A stretch of DNA of 9,400 nt from Bacteroidaceae bacterium (GCA_021443405.1 JABUUA010000060.1:3923-13322); one strand, 5' to 3'. Shown: positions 1-6,243, counted from the first letter of the stretch. The notes: generated by a model from the sequence alone, not told the origin. Numbers and translations are program-made.

Positions 1-305
1 ATCAGTTCATTCATAAGAGCAAAATAAGCCCCAATGCCAAATAGTATATAGTTACCATTTTTTGAGATAGAATTTTCTCGCTGGGAGGGAGCGATGGAGG
101 TCCATCGTGACCGAGGGGCGGGGAAATTATAGTCAAAAAGAGGCTGACAAGCATTGATTGCCCTAATGGTCTTTTTGGGTTTAAAGTGTATCCCCCTCAG
201 CCGAGAGGTGGCGATTCCAGTCCGGAGAATGTCGTCGCAGCTGTCGGTCGTGCTCCCAGCAGCAAGGCGAAGCGTAAGGCCCGAGGTGAGGTTGGGAATG
301 CTGGG
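1..305. other. Intergenic stretch without a convincing gene
   Basis: The first 60 bases are AT-rich and show nothing I recognise. From about 71 the composition turns G-rich. Bases 71-82 can pair with 117-128 (12 pairs including three G-U), enclosing a perfect 6-bp hairpin with a four-base loop (92-97 with 102-107). On the plus strand, one frame is open from 111 to the stop at 327-329 (72 codons) but has no ATG, is preceded by an in-frame TGA at 108-110, and runs antiparallel into the last 24 bases of the metallophosphoesterase gene. I see no Bacteroidetes promoter and no convincing terminator for the leftward operon. It could be a decayed gene end, a dispersed intergenic repeat or a structured RNA; the sequence alone does not decide. 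Confidence 0.5.
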
Positions 306-794
306 TCAGCCGAGCTCAACGACCTCTAAGTCCTTGAACTCGCGCCCGTCCACGGTGAAGCGAATCAGCGTTCGCACTTGTTGCCAGCCGTGCAGTCCGG
401 CGGCGCCGGGGTTGATGTGAAGGCAGTCGATTTGGCTGTCGTAAGCCACTTTCAGTATGTGGCTGTGTCCGGCGATGAAGAGGTGCGGGGGCTGCAGGTA
501 GAGCTGCTGGCGGATGCGCGGGTTGTATTTGCCGGGATAGCCGCCGATGTGCGTCATCAGCACGTCGGCGTCCTCGCAGCGCCACCGCAGTGTTTCGGGG
601 TATTTCTTACGAACGTCCCATCCGTCGATGTTGCCGTGAACGGCGCGCAGGGGGCGGAAGGCGGCCAGTTGTTCGGCCACGCTCATGCAACCGATGTCGC
701 CAGCGTGCCAAATTTCGTCACACTGTTCGAAATGAAGAAGATAGCGGTCGTCCCAGTGGGCGTGCGTGTCACTCAGAAGGCCGATGCGTTTCAT
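306..794 (-). CDS. YfcE/MJ0936-like calcineurin-type metallophosphoesterase
   Basis: A 162-residue cytoplasmic protein with the complete motif set of the small YfcE-type phosphodiesterases: SDTHAH at 8-13 (metal ligands D9 and H11), HAGDIG at 30-35 (D33), VHGNID at 52-57 (N55), the THIGG histidine H82, and GHSH at 109-112 (H110, H112), followed by an NPG turn at 128-130. These residues bind two divalent metals and hydrolyse phosphodiesters in vitro in characterised relatives; the cellular substrate is generally unknown. Length fits the family. The start is ATG at 794-792, directly before the MKRIGLLSDTH strand; a longer frame extends upstream but only as a shadow inside the exporter gene. Its ATG shares bases with the exporter's TGA (ATGA, 794-791), so it is very probably translated by coupling from the same mRNA. 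The family call is firm, the biological role open. Confidence 0.9.
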   Translation of the reverse strand: MKRIGLLSDTHAHWDDRYLLHFEQCDEIWHAGDIGCMSVAEQLAAFRPLRAVHGNIDGWDVRKKYPETLRWRCEDADVLMTHIGGYPGKYNPRIRQQLYLQPPHLFIAGHSHILKVAYDSQIDCLHINPGAAGLHGWQQVRTLIRFTVDGREFKDLEVVELG

Positions 795-2155
795 GAGCGC
801 TTGTGCTTCAAGTGCCATACCAACCACCACAGCATCAGCCACGTAACGACGGCGCTGAGTGTGTCGGACATTGGCATGGCAAACCACACGCCGTTCAGTC
901 CGTAGGCCTTGGGCATGAGCCAAAGCAGCGGGAGCAGGAACAGCATCTGGCGCGTGACACTCTGAAACATGCTCTTGGCGGCATGACCGATGCTTTGGAA
1001 GAAATTGGTGATGACCATCTGCGAACCAACCACGGGGAACACGCAGACGATGATGCGGAAACCACGGACGGCGTGCTCCATGAAGGCCTCCACCTGCGGG
1101 TCGTCGGCACTGATGAACCAGCTCACAATCTGACGGGGGAACAGCATGCCCACGAGGAATCCCAACGTGGTCACGCTCGTGCCGGCGATGATGGTCAGCC
1201 GCAGGGCTCGCCACACGCGCTCGTCCTGCTTGGCGCCCCAGTTGTACCCGACAATCGGCTGCATGCCTTGGTTAAAGCCCATCACTATCATGATGAAAAT
1301 GAAGATGATGCCGTTCACAATGCCGTAAGCACCTTTGGCCAGTCCTCCGCCGTAGCGCTCCAGTTGATTGTTGATGAGCCCCACCACGAGACAGGCGCAG
1401 GCGTTCATCAGGAACGGGCTCATGCCGATGGCCAGAATCTGACGTACGATGGGGAAGCTCGGCCGGTAGATGCCCCGGCAGAAGTGCATCGCCTCGCGTT
1501 TGTCGGAAAGAAGGCGCAGTTGTATGGCCAGGGAGATGGCCTGACTCAGAATGGTGGCGATGGCGGCGCCGCGTATTCCCCAGCCGAACCACCAGATGAA
1601 GATGGGGTCGAGAATCGTATTCACCACCACGGTTAACAGCGTGCACATCATGGCGCTTTGCGGACGTCCGGCGGCTCGCAATACGGCGTTCAGCCCGAAG
1701 TAACAATGCGTCAGTGTGTTGCCGAGCAGAATTACTTGCATGTAGTCGCGTGCATAACTAATGTCGTTAGCGGTGGCGCCGAACAGATAGAGAATGTCGT
1801 CGAGCCACCACCAGCAGAGCAAGGTGAAGAGAATGCCCAAAATGATGTTCACCGACACGGTGTTGCCCAGCACGTGTTTCGCGGTCGCCACGTCCTTCTG
1901 CCCCAGTCGCACCGAGATGACCGTGCTGGCTCCCACGCCCACCATTGCGCCCACCGCGGCCGAAAGATTCATGAAAGGAAAGGTGGTGGCCAGACCTGCG
2001 ATTGCCTGGACGCCAACACCTTGACCGATGAAGAAACGGTCCACATTGTTGTAGAGACTGGAGGCCGTCATGGCGACGATGGAGGGCAGGGCATACTGCC
2101 AAAGCAGTCGTCCTATCGGCTGTGTGCCCAGTTCGGCGGGAGTGCGCTGTTTCAT
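791..2155 (-). CDS. MATE-family multidrug/Na+-type efflux transporter
   Basis: A 454-residue polytopic inner-membrane protein with about twelve predicted hydrophobic helices in two six-helix halves. Family signatures are visible: VDRFFIGQGVG at 38-48, the glycine-rich GVGASTVISVRLG at 73-85, RAAGRPQ at 160-166, the ILDPIFIW segment at 181-188, and GFNQGMQPIVGYNWGA at 293-308. MATE proteins export cationic drugs or metabolites using a Na+ or H+ gradient; the sequence resembles the MepA/DinF-like branch, but the substrate cannot be read from it. The start is the ATG at 2155-2153; the next in-frame ATG lies inside the first helix, so a later start is unlikely. A -7 box sits only 8 nt upstream, so the message may be nearly leaderless. 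The TGA overlaps the start of the metallophosphoesterase. The frame upstream of 2155 stays open deep into mmdA, but that part is antisense shadow. Confidence 0.92.
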   Translation of the reverse strand: MKQRTPAELGTQPIGRLLWQYALPSIVAMTASSLYNNVDRFFIGQGVGVQAIAGLATTFPFMNLSAAVGAMVGVGASTVISVRLGQKDVATAKHVLGNTVSVNIILGILFTLLCWWWLDDILYLFGATANDISYARDYMQVILLGNTLTHCYFGLNAVLRAAGRPQSAMMCTLLTVVVNTILDPIFIWWFGWGIRGAAIATILSQAISLAIQLRLLSDKREAMHFCRGIYRPSFPIVRQILAIGMSPFLMNACACLVVGLINNQLERYGGGLAKGAYGIVNGIIFIFIMIVMGFNQGMQPIVGYNWGAKQDERVWRALRLTIIAGTSVTTLGFLVGMLFPRQIVSWFISADDPQVEAFMEHAVRGFRIIVCVFPVVGSQMVITNFFQSIGHAAKSMFQSVTRQMLFLLPLLWLMPKAYGLNGVWFAMPMSDTLSAVVTWLMLWWLVWHLKHKRS

Positions 2156-2163
2156 ATTGAGCA

Positions 2164-2171
2164 CAAAGATA
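2164..2171 (-). promoter_or_regulatory. Bacteroidetes -7 box (TATCTTTG) for the exporter operon
   Basis: Read on the minus strand this is an exact TAnnTTTG match. No good TTTG -33 element is found at the expected distance of about 19-21 nt upstream. The box ends 8 nt before the exporter ATG, so initiation would fall almost on the start codon. It is one arm of a 15-bp perfect inverted repeat shared with the divergent mmdA promoter. Confidence 0.55.
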
Positions 2172-2191
2172 CAAACAATTTGCGGAATTCG

Positions 2192-2223
2192 ATTGTTCGT
2201 GTGGAAATAAATTTGTATCTTTG
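2192..2223 (+). promoter_or_regulatory. Bacteroidetes-type promoter for the mmdADCB operon
   Basis: The -7 box TATCTTTG lies at 2216-2223, with ATTG at 2192-2195 as a partial -33 element and a 20-nt spacer, the same spacing as the rarA promoter in this window. Transcription should start near 2228-2232, giving a leader of roughly 115-120 nt before mmdA. The leader contains an imperfect bulged hairpin (about 2253-2276) and a seven-residue open frame at 2306-2329. Confidence 0.7.
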
Positions 2224-2347
2224 TGCGAATTTCCGAACGTCTCCATCTCTTTGTCTGGACGTGGACGACCACAGACCATAAAAAGGAAGAGAGGCGCGGC
2301 CGCTTATGAACTGCGAAATATCGAAATAAACGACAAACATAAAAACA

Positions 2348-3919
2348 ATGAGTACTCAAACAGAAAAGGTGAAGGAGTTGGTAGAACTCCGCGCGAAAGC
2401 CCGTCTGGGTGGTGGCGAAAAAGCAATTGAGAAGCAGCACGAGAAGGGCAAGTTCACGGCCCGCGAGCGCATTGCCATGCTGCTCGATGAAGGAAGCTTC
2501 GAGGAAATGGACATGTTCGTCCAGCATCGCTGCACGAACTTCGGCATGGAGAAGAAACATTATCTGGGCGACGGCGTGGTTACCGGTTGCGGAACTATCG
2601 ACGGTCGTCTCGTTTATGTGTTCGCACAGGACTTTACGGTCAGCGCCGGTTCTCTGTCCGAAATGCTGGCAAGCAAAATTTGCAAGGTGATGGACATCGC
2701 CATGAAGGTGGGCGCTCCCGTCATCGGTCTGAACGACTCGGGCGGTGCTCGTCTGCAGGAAGGTGTCAATGCCTTGGCCGGTTACTCGGAAATCTTCCAG
2801 CGCAACATCATGGCCTCGGGCGTGATTCCTCAGATCAGCGCCATCATGGGCCCGTGTGCTGGCGGTGCAGTCTATAGCCCGGCACTTACCGACTTCACCA
2901 TCATGATTGAGAACACCTCTTACATGTTCCTCACCGGTCCCGGCCCGGTCAAGGCCGTTCTGGGCGAGGTGGTTACTCAGGAGCAGTTGGGTGGCGCTTC
3001 GATTCACAGCACGAAGTCGGGCGTGACGCACTTTACCGCCTCGACCGAGGAAGAAGGAATCGCCATGATCAAGCAGCTCATGAGCTACATTCCTCAGAAC
3101 AACATGGAGAAGACTCCCCGCGTAGAGTGCAACGACCCCATCGACCGTCAGGCCGATTTCCTCAACGAGATTCTTCCCGACAATGCAAACCAGCCTTACG
3201 ACATGTACGAGGTGATTGCCAGCATCGTGGACAACGGGGAGTTCATGGAGATTCAGCCGAAGTATGCCAAGAACATCATCATCGGCTTTGCTCGTTTCAA
3301 CGGCGAGAGCGTGGGCATAGTGGCCAACCAGCCCAACCAGTTGGCTGGTGTGCTCGACTGCAATGCCAGCCGCAAGGCCGCTCGTTTTGTGCGCTTCTGC
3401 GACTGCTTCAATATTCCTATTGTCACGCTCGTCGATGTTCCCGGCTTCCTGCCCGGCACGGGTCAGGAGTACAATGCCGTCATCCTTCACGGCGCCAAGC
3501 TGCTCTACGCCTACGGAGAATGCACCGTTCCCAAGGTTACAGTTACCCTGCGCAAGTCGTATGGCGGTAGCCACATCGTGATGAGCTGTAAGCAGCTGCG
3601 CGGCGACGCCAACTATGCTTGGCCCTCAGCCGAAATCGCCGTCATGGGCGCAAGTGGCGCTGCCAGTGTGCTCTACGCAAAGGAGGCCAAGGCGCTGAAG
3701 ACCGAAGGCAAGGAGGAAGAGGCCAAGCAATATATGGCCGACAAGATTGCCGAGTACGAGAATCTCTTCTCGAATCCCTATCAGGCTGCCAAGTTTGGTT
3801 ACATCGACGATGTGATTGAGCCGCGTAACACTCGCTTCCGCATCATCCGTGCTTTGGCTCAGCTTCAGAACAAGAAGTTGCACAATCCCGCTAAAAAGCA
3901 CGGCAACATTCCTTTGTAA
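2348..3919 (+). CDS. mmdA: Methylmalonyl-CoA decarboxylase alpha subunit (carboxyltransferase)
   Basis: A 523-residue acyl-CoA carboxyltransferase with two crotonase-fold halves. The N-terminal half has GKFTARERI at 34-42, NDSGGAR at 129-135 and the oxyanion-hole segment GPCAGGAVYSPALTD at 168-182. The C-terminal half has NQPNQLAGVLD at 327-337, VDVPGFLPGT at 362-371 and the second oxyanion hole around YGGSH at 405-409, then RGDANYAWPSAEIAVMG. It moves the carboxyl group of methylmalonyl-CoA to carrier biotin. The same fold serves propionyl-CoA carboxylase beta; here the downstream OadG-like, biotin-carrier and OadB genes, and the absence of a biotin carboxylase in the window, favour the Na+-pumping decarboxylase. 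The start is ATG at 2348, preceded by an A-rich stretch without a Shine-Dalgarno. It is the first gene of its operon, behind the 2192-2223 promoter. The variant YGGSH, where I expect YGGAY in typical relatives, is notable. Confidence 0.92.
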   Translation: MSTQTEKVKELVELRAKARLGGGEKAIEKQHEKGKFTARERIAMLLDEGSFEEMDMFVQHRCTNFGMEKKHYLGDGVVTGCGTIDGRLVYVFAQDFTVSAGSLSEMLASKICKVMDIAMKVGAPVIGLNDSGGARLQEGVNALAGYSEIFQRNIMASGVIPQISAIMGPCAGGAVYSPALTDFTIMIENTSYMFLTGPGPVKAVLGEVVTQEQLGGASIHSTKSGVTHFTASTEEEGIAMIKQLMSYIPQNNMEKTPRVECNDPIDRQADFLNEILPDNANQPYDMYEVIASIVDNGEFMEIQPKYAKNIIIGFARFNGESVGIVANQPNQLAGVLDCNASRKAARFVRFCDCFNIPIVTLVDVPGFLPGTGQEYNAVILHGAKLLYAYGECTVPKVTVTLRKSYGGSHIVMSCKQLRGDANYAWPSAEIAVMGASGAASVLYAKEAKALKTEGKEEEAKQYMADKIAEYENLFSNPYQAAKFGYIDDVIEPRNTRFRIIRALAQLQNKKLHNPAKKHGNIPL

Positions 3920-3951
3920 CCCGATAGACAATACCGTAAATTTATCAAGCA

Positions 3952-4299
3952 ATGAATTTCTTAGCAATAACAAGTCAGACATGGCTGATGGCGGGCGTAA
4001 GCATCTGCATCGTGTTCTGCATCCTGGTGCTGCTGGTGCTGCTGCTCTATGTCTTCAGCTGGTTCAGCTCCATGTACACCATCAAGCGGAAGAACCCTGA
4101 CAACACGTTGCCCGAGTCGCCCTCTCGTCCTTTGGCTGCGGGTCAGCCTTCCGATAGTGCGGAGGACGATTTGCTGGCGGCCATCGCAGTGGCTGTGCAT
4201 CTGCATCTCAGTTGTGAGCATGACGACGAGAGTGGCGTGCTGACGATTACGCAGGCTCCTTCGTTCGGCTGGCACACCGAGTTGAATCCTCAGCTGTGA
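3952..4299 (+). CDS. mmdD: OadG/MmdD-like small membrane subunit of the Na+ pump
   Basis: A 115-residue protein with one strong N-terminal transmembrane helix (about 12-38), a positively charged exit (YTIKRK, 42-47), a Pro/Ser-rich linker (about 50-68) and a short C-terminal segment, DDLLAAIAVAVHLHL at 72-86, ending in PSFGWHTELNPQL. This layout is typical of the gamma/delta subunits that tether the carboxyltransferase and biotin carrier to the membrane-embedded beta subunit. Sequence similarity in this family is low, so the call rests on architecture and on position: 32 nt after mmdA and before the biotin carrier, as in the mmdA-D-C-B order of characterised loci. Three histidines (83, 85, 90) near the C-terminus could bind metal, by analogy with the Zn2+ site known in Klebsiella OadG. 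The symbol is by context. Confidence 0.8.
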   Translation: MNFLAITSQTWLMAGVSICIVFCILVLLVLLLYVFSWFSSMYTIKRKNPDNTLPESPSRPLAAGQPSDSAEDDLLAAIAVAVHLHLSCEHDDESGVLTITQAPSFGWHTELNPQL

Positions 4300-4352
4300 C
4301 AAGCGGGCTTATAATACATTATTTATAACTAATCATCATAGACAACATCACA

Positions 4353-4781
4353 ATGAAAGAATATAAGTTTAAGATAGGTGACAAGGAATACACGGCAACA
4401 GTGGTCGATACTGAAAGCGGTGCATTGGAGGTTACCGTAGGAGGCAAAATCTATAACGTGGAATTGCCTGAGCACAAACATGCTATCAAGCCCGTCGTGA
4501 AGCCGGCGGTCGCTCCCGCTGCTCCCGCGGCAGCTCCTGCCGCTCCCAAGCCCGCTGCCGTTGCGGGCGGCAACGCTGTCAGTGCGCCTCTCAATGGCAA
4601 GATTACACAAGTGCTGGTGAAGGTCGGCGATCAAGTGGCCGCTGGCGACACCGTGGTCATGCTCGAGGCCATGAAGATGGAGAACGCCATCACGGCGGAG
4701 AACGCAGGAACGGTGAAGGCTGTGCTGGTAAATGTCGGCGATCAAGTGGACGGCGGCCAGGCGCTCGTTGAACTCGCTTAA
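4353..4781 (+). CDS. mmdC: Biotin carboxyl carrier subunit of methylmalonyl-CoA decarboxylase
   Basis: A 142-residue biotin carrier. Residues 1-45 form a short beta-rich N-terminal domain, about 47-70 are an Ala/Pro-rich flexible linker (runs of AAP), and 74-142 are a biotinyl/lipoyl domain with the canonical EAMKM motif at 105-109. Lys108 is the expected biotin attachment site. The two halves of the domain show the usual internal similarity (VLVKVGDQV at 87-95 and VLVNVGDQV at 124-132). It shuttles CO2 from MmdA to MmdB. It starts 53 nt after the small subunit gene and ends 25 nt before mmdB. No Shine-Dalgarno is evident; the ATG at 4353 follows an A/T-rich spacer. Biotin loading would need a ligase (BirA), which is not in the window. 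Confidence 0.94.
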   Translation: MKEYKFKIGDKEYTATVVDTESGALEVTVGGKIYNVELPEHKHAIKPVVKPAVAPAAPAAAPAAPKPAAVAGGNAVSAPLNGKITQVLVKVGDQVAAGDTVVMLEAMKMENAITAENAGTVKAVLVNVGDQVDGGQALVELA

Positions 4782-4806
4782 TGTTGATAATGCAGATTTC
4801 AGTATT

Positions 4807-6096
4807 ATGAAGAATACGATTAAATCGTTAGGCTTGATTGTCTTGCTGTTGTTCATTGCATCACCTGTCATGGCTGCCGCGGCAAACGAATTCAGCTTGG
4901 GCGATACGATGACTAAGTTTGCAAGCGAGATGGGCTTTGCAGCATTCTTTGAAGGCGAAGGCTGGAAGTATGCTGTGATGATAGCCTTGGGTTGTTTCCT
5001 GCTCTATTTGGCTATTGTCAAGAAGTATGAGCCCTTGCTCTTGCTTCCCATCGCCTTTGGCATGGTGCTCACCAATCTGCCGGATGCAGGTTTGTTCCAC
5101 AGTGAATTGTGGGCACAGTTCTTGGACCATAACAGTCCTAATTACCACAGCTACGGCGCGATAATGCGTGACGGAGGCTTGCTCGATATTCTCTATATCG
5201 GCGTAAAAGCGGGCGTCTATCCTTGCTTGATATTTTTGGGCGTGGGTGCTATGACGGACTTTGGTCCGCTGATTGCCAATCCCAAGAGCCTTTTGCTGGG
5301 CGCAGCTGCACAGATTGGTATTTTTGTGACGTTCATCGTCTGCCAATTCGACTTCACCGGCTTCACTCCGGAGCAGGCTGCTTCTATTGGCATTATCGGC
5401 GGCGCCGATGGTCCTACGGCCATTTTCCTCACTTCGAAGTTGGCTCCCGAACTGCTGGGCCCCATTGCCGTGGCTGCATATAGTTACATGGCCCTGGTTC
5501 CGGTGATTCAACCTCCTATTATGAGAATGCTGACCACAAAGAGCGAACGCATGATTCGCATGGCTCAGTTGCGTCAGGTAAGTAAGCAGGAGAAAATCAT
5601 CTTCCCCATTGTTGTGGCCATTGTCGTCAGTCTGATTCTTCCCTCGGCCGCCACGCTCATCGGTTGCTTGATGCTTGGTAACCTGATGAAGGAGAGCGGC
5701 GTGGTGGAGCGTCTCAGCAATTGTGTGCAGAACGAACTGAACAACATCGTCGTCATCTTCCTGGGTGTGACCGTGGGTGCTACGGCGACAGCGGAGTCGT
5801 TCCTGAATGTTCAGACGATACTCATCCTGTGTGTCGGCATTGTTGCCTTCGGATTCGGAACTGCAGGTGGCGTTCTGTTAGCGAAGTTCATGAATCTTTT
5901 CCAGAAAGAGAAGATGAACCCGCTGATTGGTTCTGCAGGCGTGAGCGCTGTGCCCATGGCGGCTCGTGTCAGCCAGACCCTGGGAAGAGAGGCCGATCCT
6001 CGTAACTTCTTGCTGATGCACGCCATGGGTCCCAATGTGGCTGGCGTTATCGGCTCGGCAGTTGCCGCAGGTATCTTGCTGAGTTTCCTTGGTTAA
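4807..6096 (+). CDS. mmdB: Na+-translocating decarboxylase beta subunit (MmdB/OadB)
   Basis: A 429-residue polytopic membrane protein that decarboxylates carboxybiotin and exports Na+. Every functional residue I know from Klebsiella OadB is found at a constant offset of -2: D201 in GGADGPTAIF (D203), Y227 in SYMALVP (Y229), N371 and G375 in NPLIG (N373, G377), S380 in GVSAVPM (S382) and R387 (R389). The C-terminal motif MGPNVAGVIGSA (407-418) is intact. The N-terminus differs from the Klebsiella protein as I remember it: a hydrophobic stretch (8-20) followed by VMAAAA looks like a signal peptide or an extra helix, while the periplasmic segment after about residue 105 is shorter. ATG at 4807 is preferred, 25 nt after mmdC; an in-frame ATG at 4732 would overlap mmdC and add unrelated sequence, and a start at Met22 cannot be excluded. 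The terminator at 6123-6166 ends the operon. Confidence 0.93.
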   Translation: MKNTIKSLGLIVLLLFIASPVMAAAANEFSLGDTMTKFASEMGFAAFFEGEGWKYAVMIALGCFLLYLAIVKKYEPLLLLPIAFGMVLTNLPDAGLFHSELWAQFLDHNSPNYHSYGAIMRDGGLLDILYIGVKAGVYPCLIFLGVGAMTDFGPLIANPKSLLLGAAAQIGIFVTFIVCQFDFTGFTPEQAASIGIIGGADGPTAIFLTSKLAPELLGPIAVAAYSYMALVPVIQPPIMRMLTTKSERMIRMAQLRQVSKQEKIIFPIVVAIVVSLILPSAATLIGCLMLGNLMKESGVVERLSNCVQNELNNIVVIFLGVTVGATATAESFLNVQTILILCVGIVAFGFGTAGGVLLAKFMNLFQKEKMNPLIGSAGVSAVPMAARVSQTLGREADPRNFLLMHAMGPNVAGVIGSAVAAGILLSFLG

Positions 6097-6122
6097 GCCT
6101 TAGTTGATAAAGTAACTGCAAT

Positions 6123-6166
6123 AGATTCGAGCGGCATGTTTCACGGCATGCTGCTCGAATCTTTTT
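6123..6166 (+). terminator. Strong intrinsic terminator after mmdB
   Basis: A 16-bp stem (6123-6138 with 6147-6162, one G-T wobble at 6133/6152, no bulges) encloses an 8-base loop, and the stem runs directly into five T residues (6162-6166). It starts 26 nt after the mmdB stop and separates the pump operon from the rarA promoter about 40 nt further on. On the minus strand the T-tract is lacking, so it is directional. Confidence 0.9.
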
Positions 6167-6205
6167 CACTGAATGAAACTTCTTAGCGGACAGCGCGTAA
6201 ATAAA

Positions 6206-6237
6206 TTTGGTTTTTCGCTCGCTTTTTCGTACCTTTG
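6206..6237 (+). promoter_or_regulatory. Near-consensus Bacteroidetes promoter for rarA-fhs
   Basis: TTTG at 6206-6209 (-33 element) is followed, after exactly 20 nt, by TACCTTTG at 6230-6237 (-7 element, full TAnnTTTG match). Transcription should begin near 6242-6246, leaving a leader of about 90 nt. A 10-bp sequence inside the spacer (6216-6225) recurs perfectly in the leader at 6287-6296. Confidence 0.85.
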
Positions 6238-6243
6238 CCTTCG

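Larger units (their letters stand above)
2161..2226. repeat. 15-bp perfect inverted repeat spanning divergent -7 boxes
   Basis: Bases 2161-2175 are the exact reverse complement of 2212-2226, with 36 bases between the arms. Each arm contains a TATCTTTG box pointing outwards, and the identity continues beyond the box on both sides (TTTG before, TGC after). Shared promoter consensus explains only six fixed positions of each arm, so the symmetry may also mark a common regulator site, or reflect a strongly preferred extended promoter form in this genome. Confidence 0.75.

Noticed and set aside
71..128. Stem 71-82/117-128 as a terminator for the leftward operon.
   Set aside because: No T-tract follows on either strand, the stem contains three G-U pairs, and its loop holds a separate hairpin.
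154..420. 88-codon plus-strand open frame in the left intergenic tract.
   Set aside because: It needs a TTG start, overlaps the metallophosphoesterase 3' end for over 100 bases and has no family features. The neighbouring frame 111-326 looks no worse, so neither is called as a gene.
795..1214. N-terminal extension of the metallophosphoesterase frame to 302 residues.
   Set aside because: The extra 140 residues lie inside the exporter gene in another frame and look like shadow. The fold starts cleanly at MKRIGLLSDTH with the ATGA overlap.
803..1636. 277-codon plus-strand open frame opposite the exporter.
   Set aside because: Its translation is rich in His, Gln and Asp, as expected for the complement of a hydrophobic gene; there is no start context and no domain.
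2156..3574. Upstream part of a 927-codon minus-strand open frame running through mmdA into the exporter.
   Set aside because: It is exactly antisense to mmdA, has low-complexity His/Val/Leu-rich content without domains, and crosses the divergent promoter region. The real exporter begins at 2155. The openness follows from the biased codon use of mmdA.
4732..4806. Longer start for the beta subunit at 4732.
   Set aside because: It would overlap the C-terminal codons of the biotin carrier and add a polar stretch unrelated to the family before the hydrophobic N-terminus.
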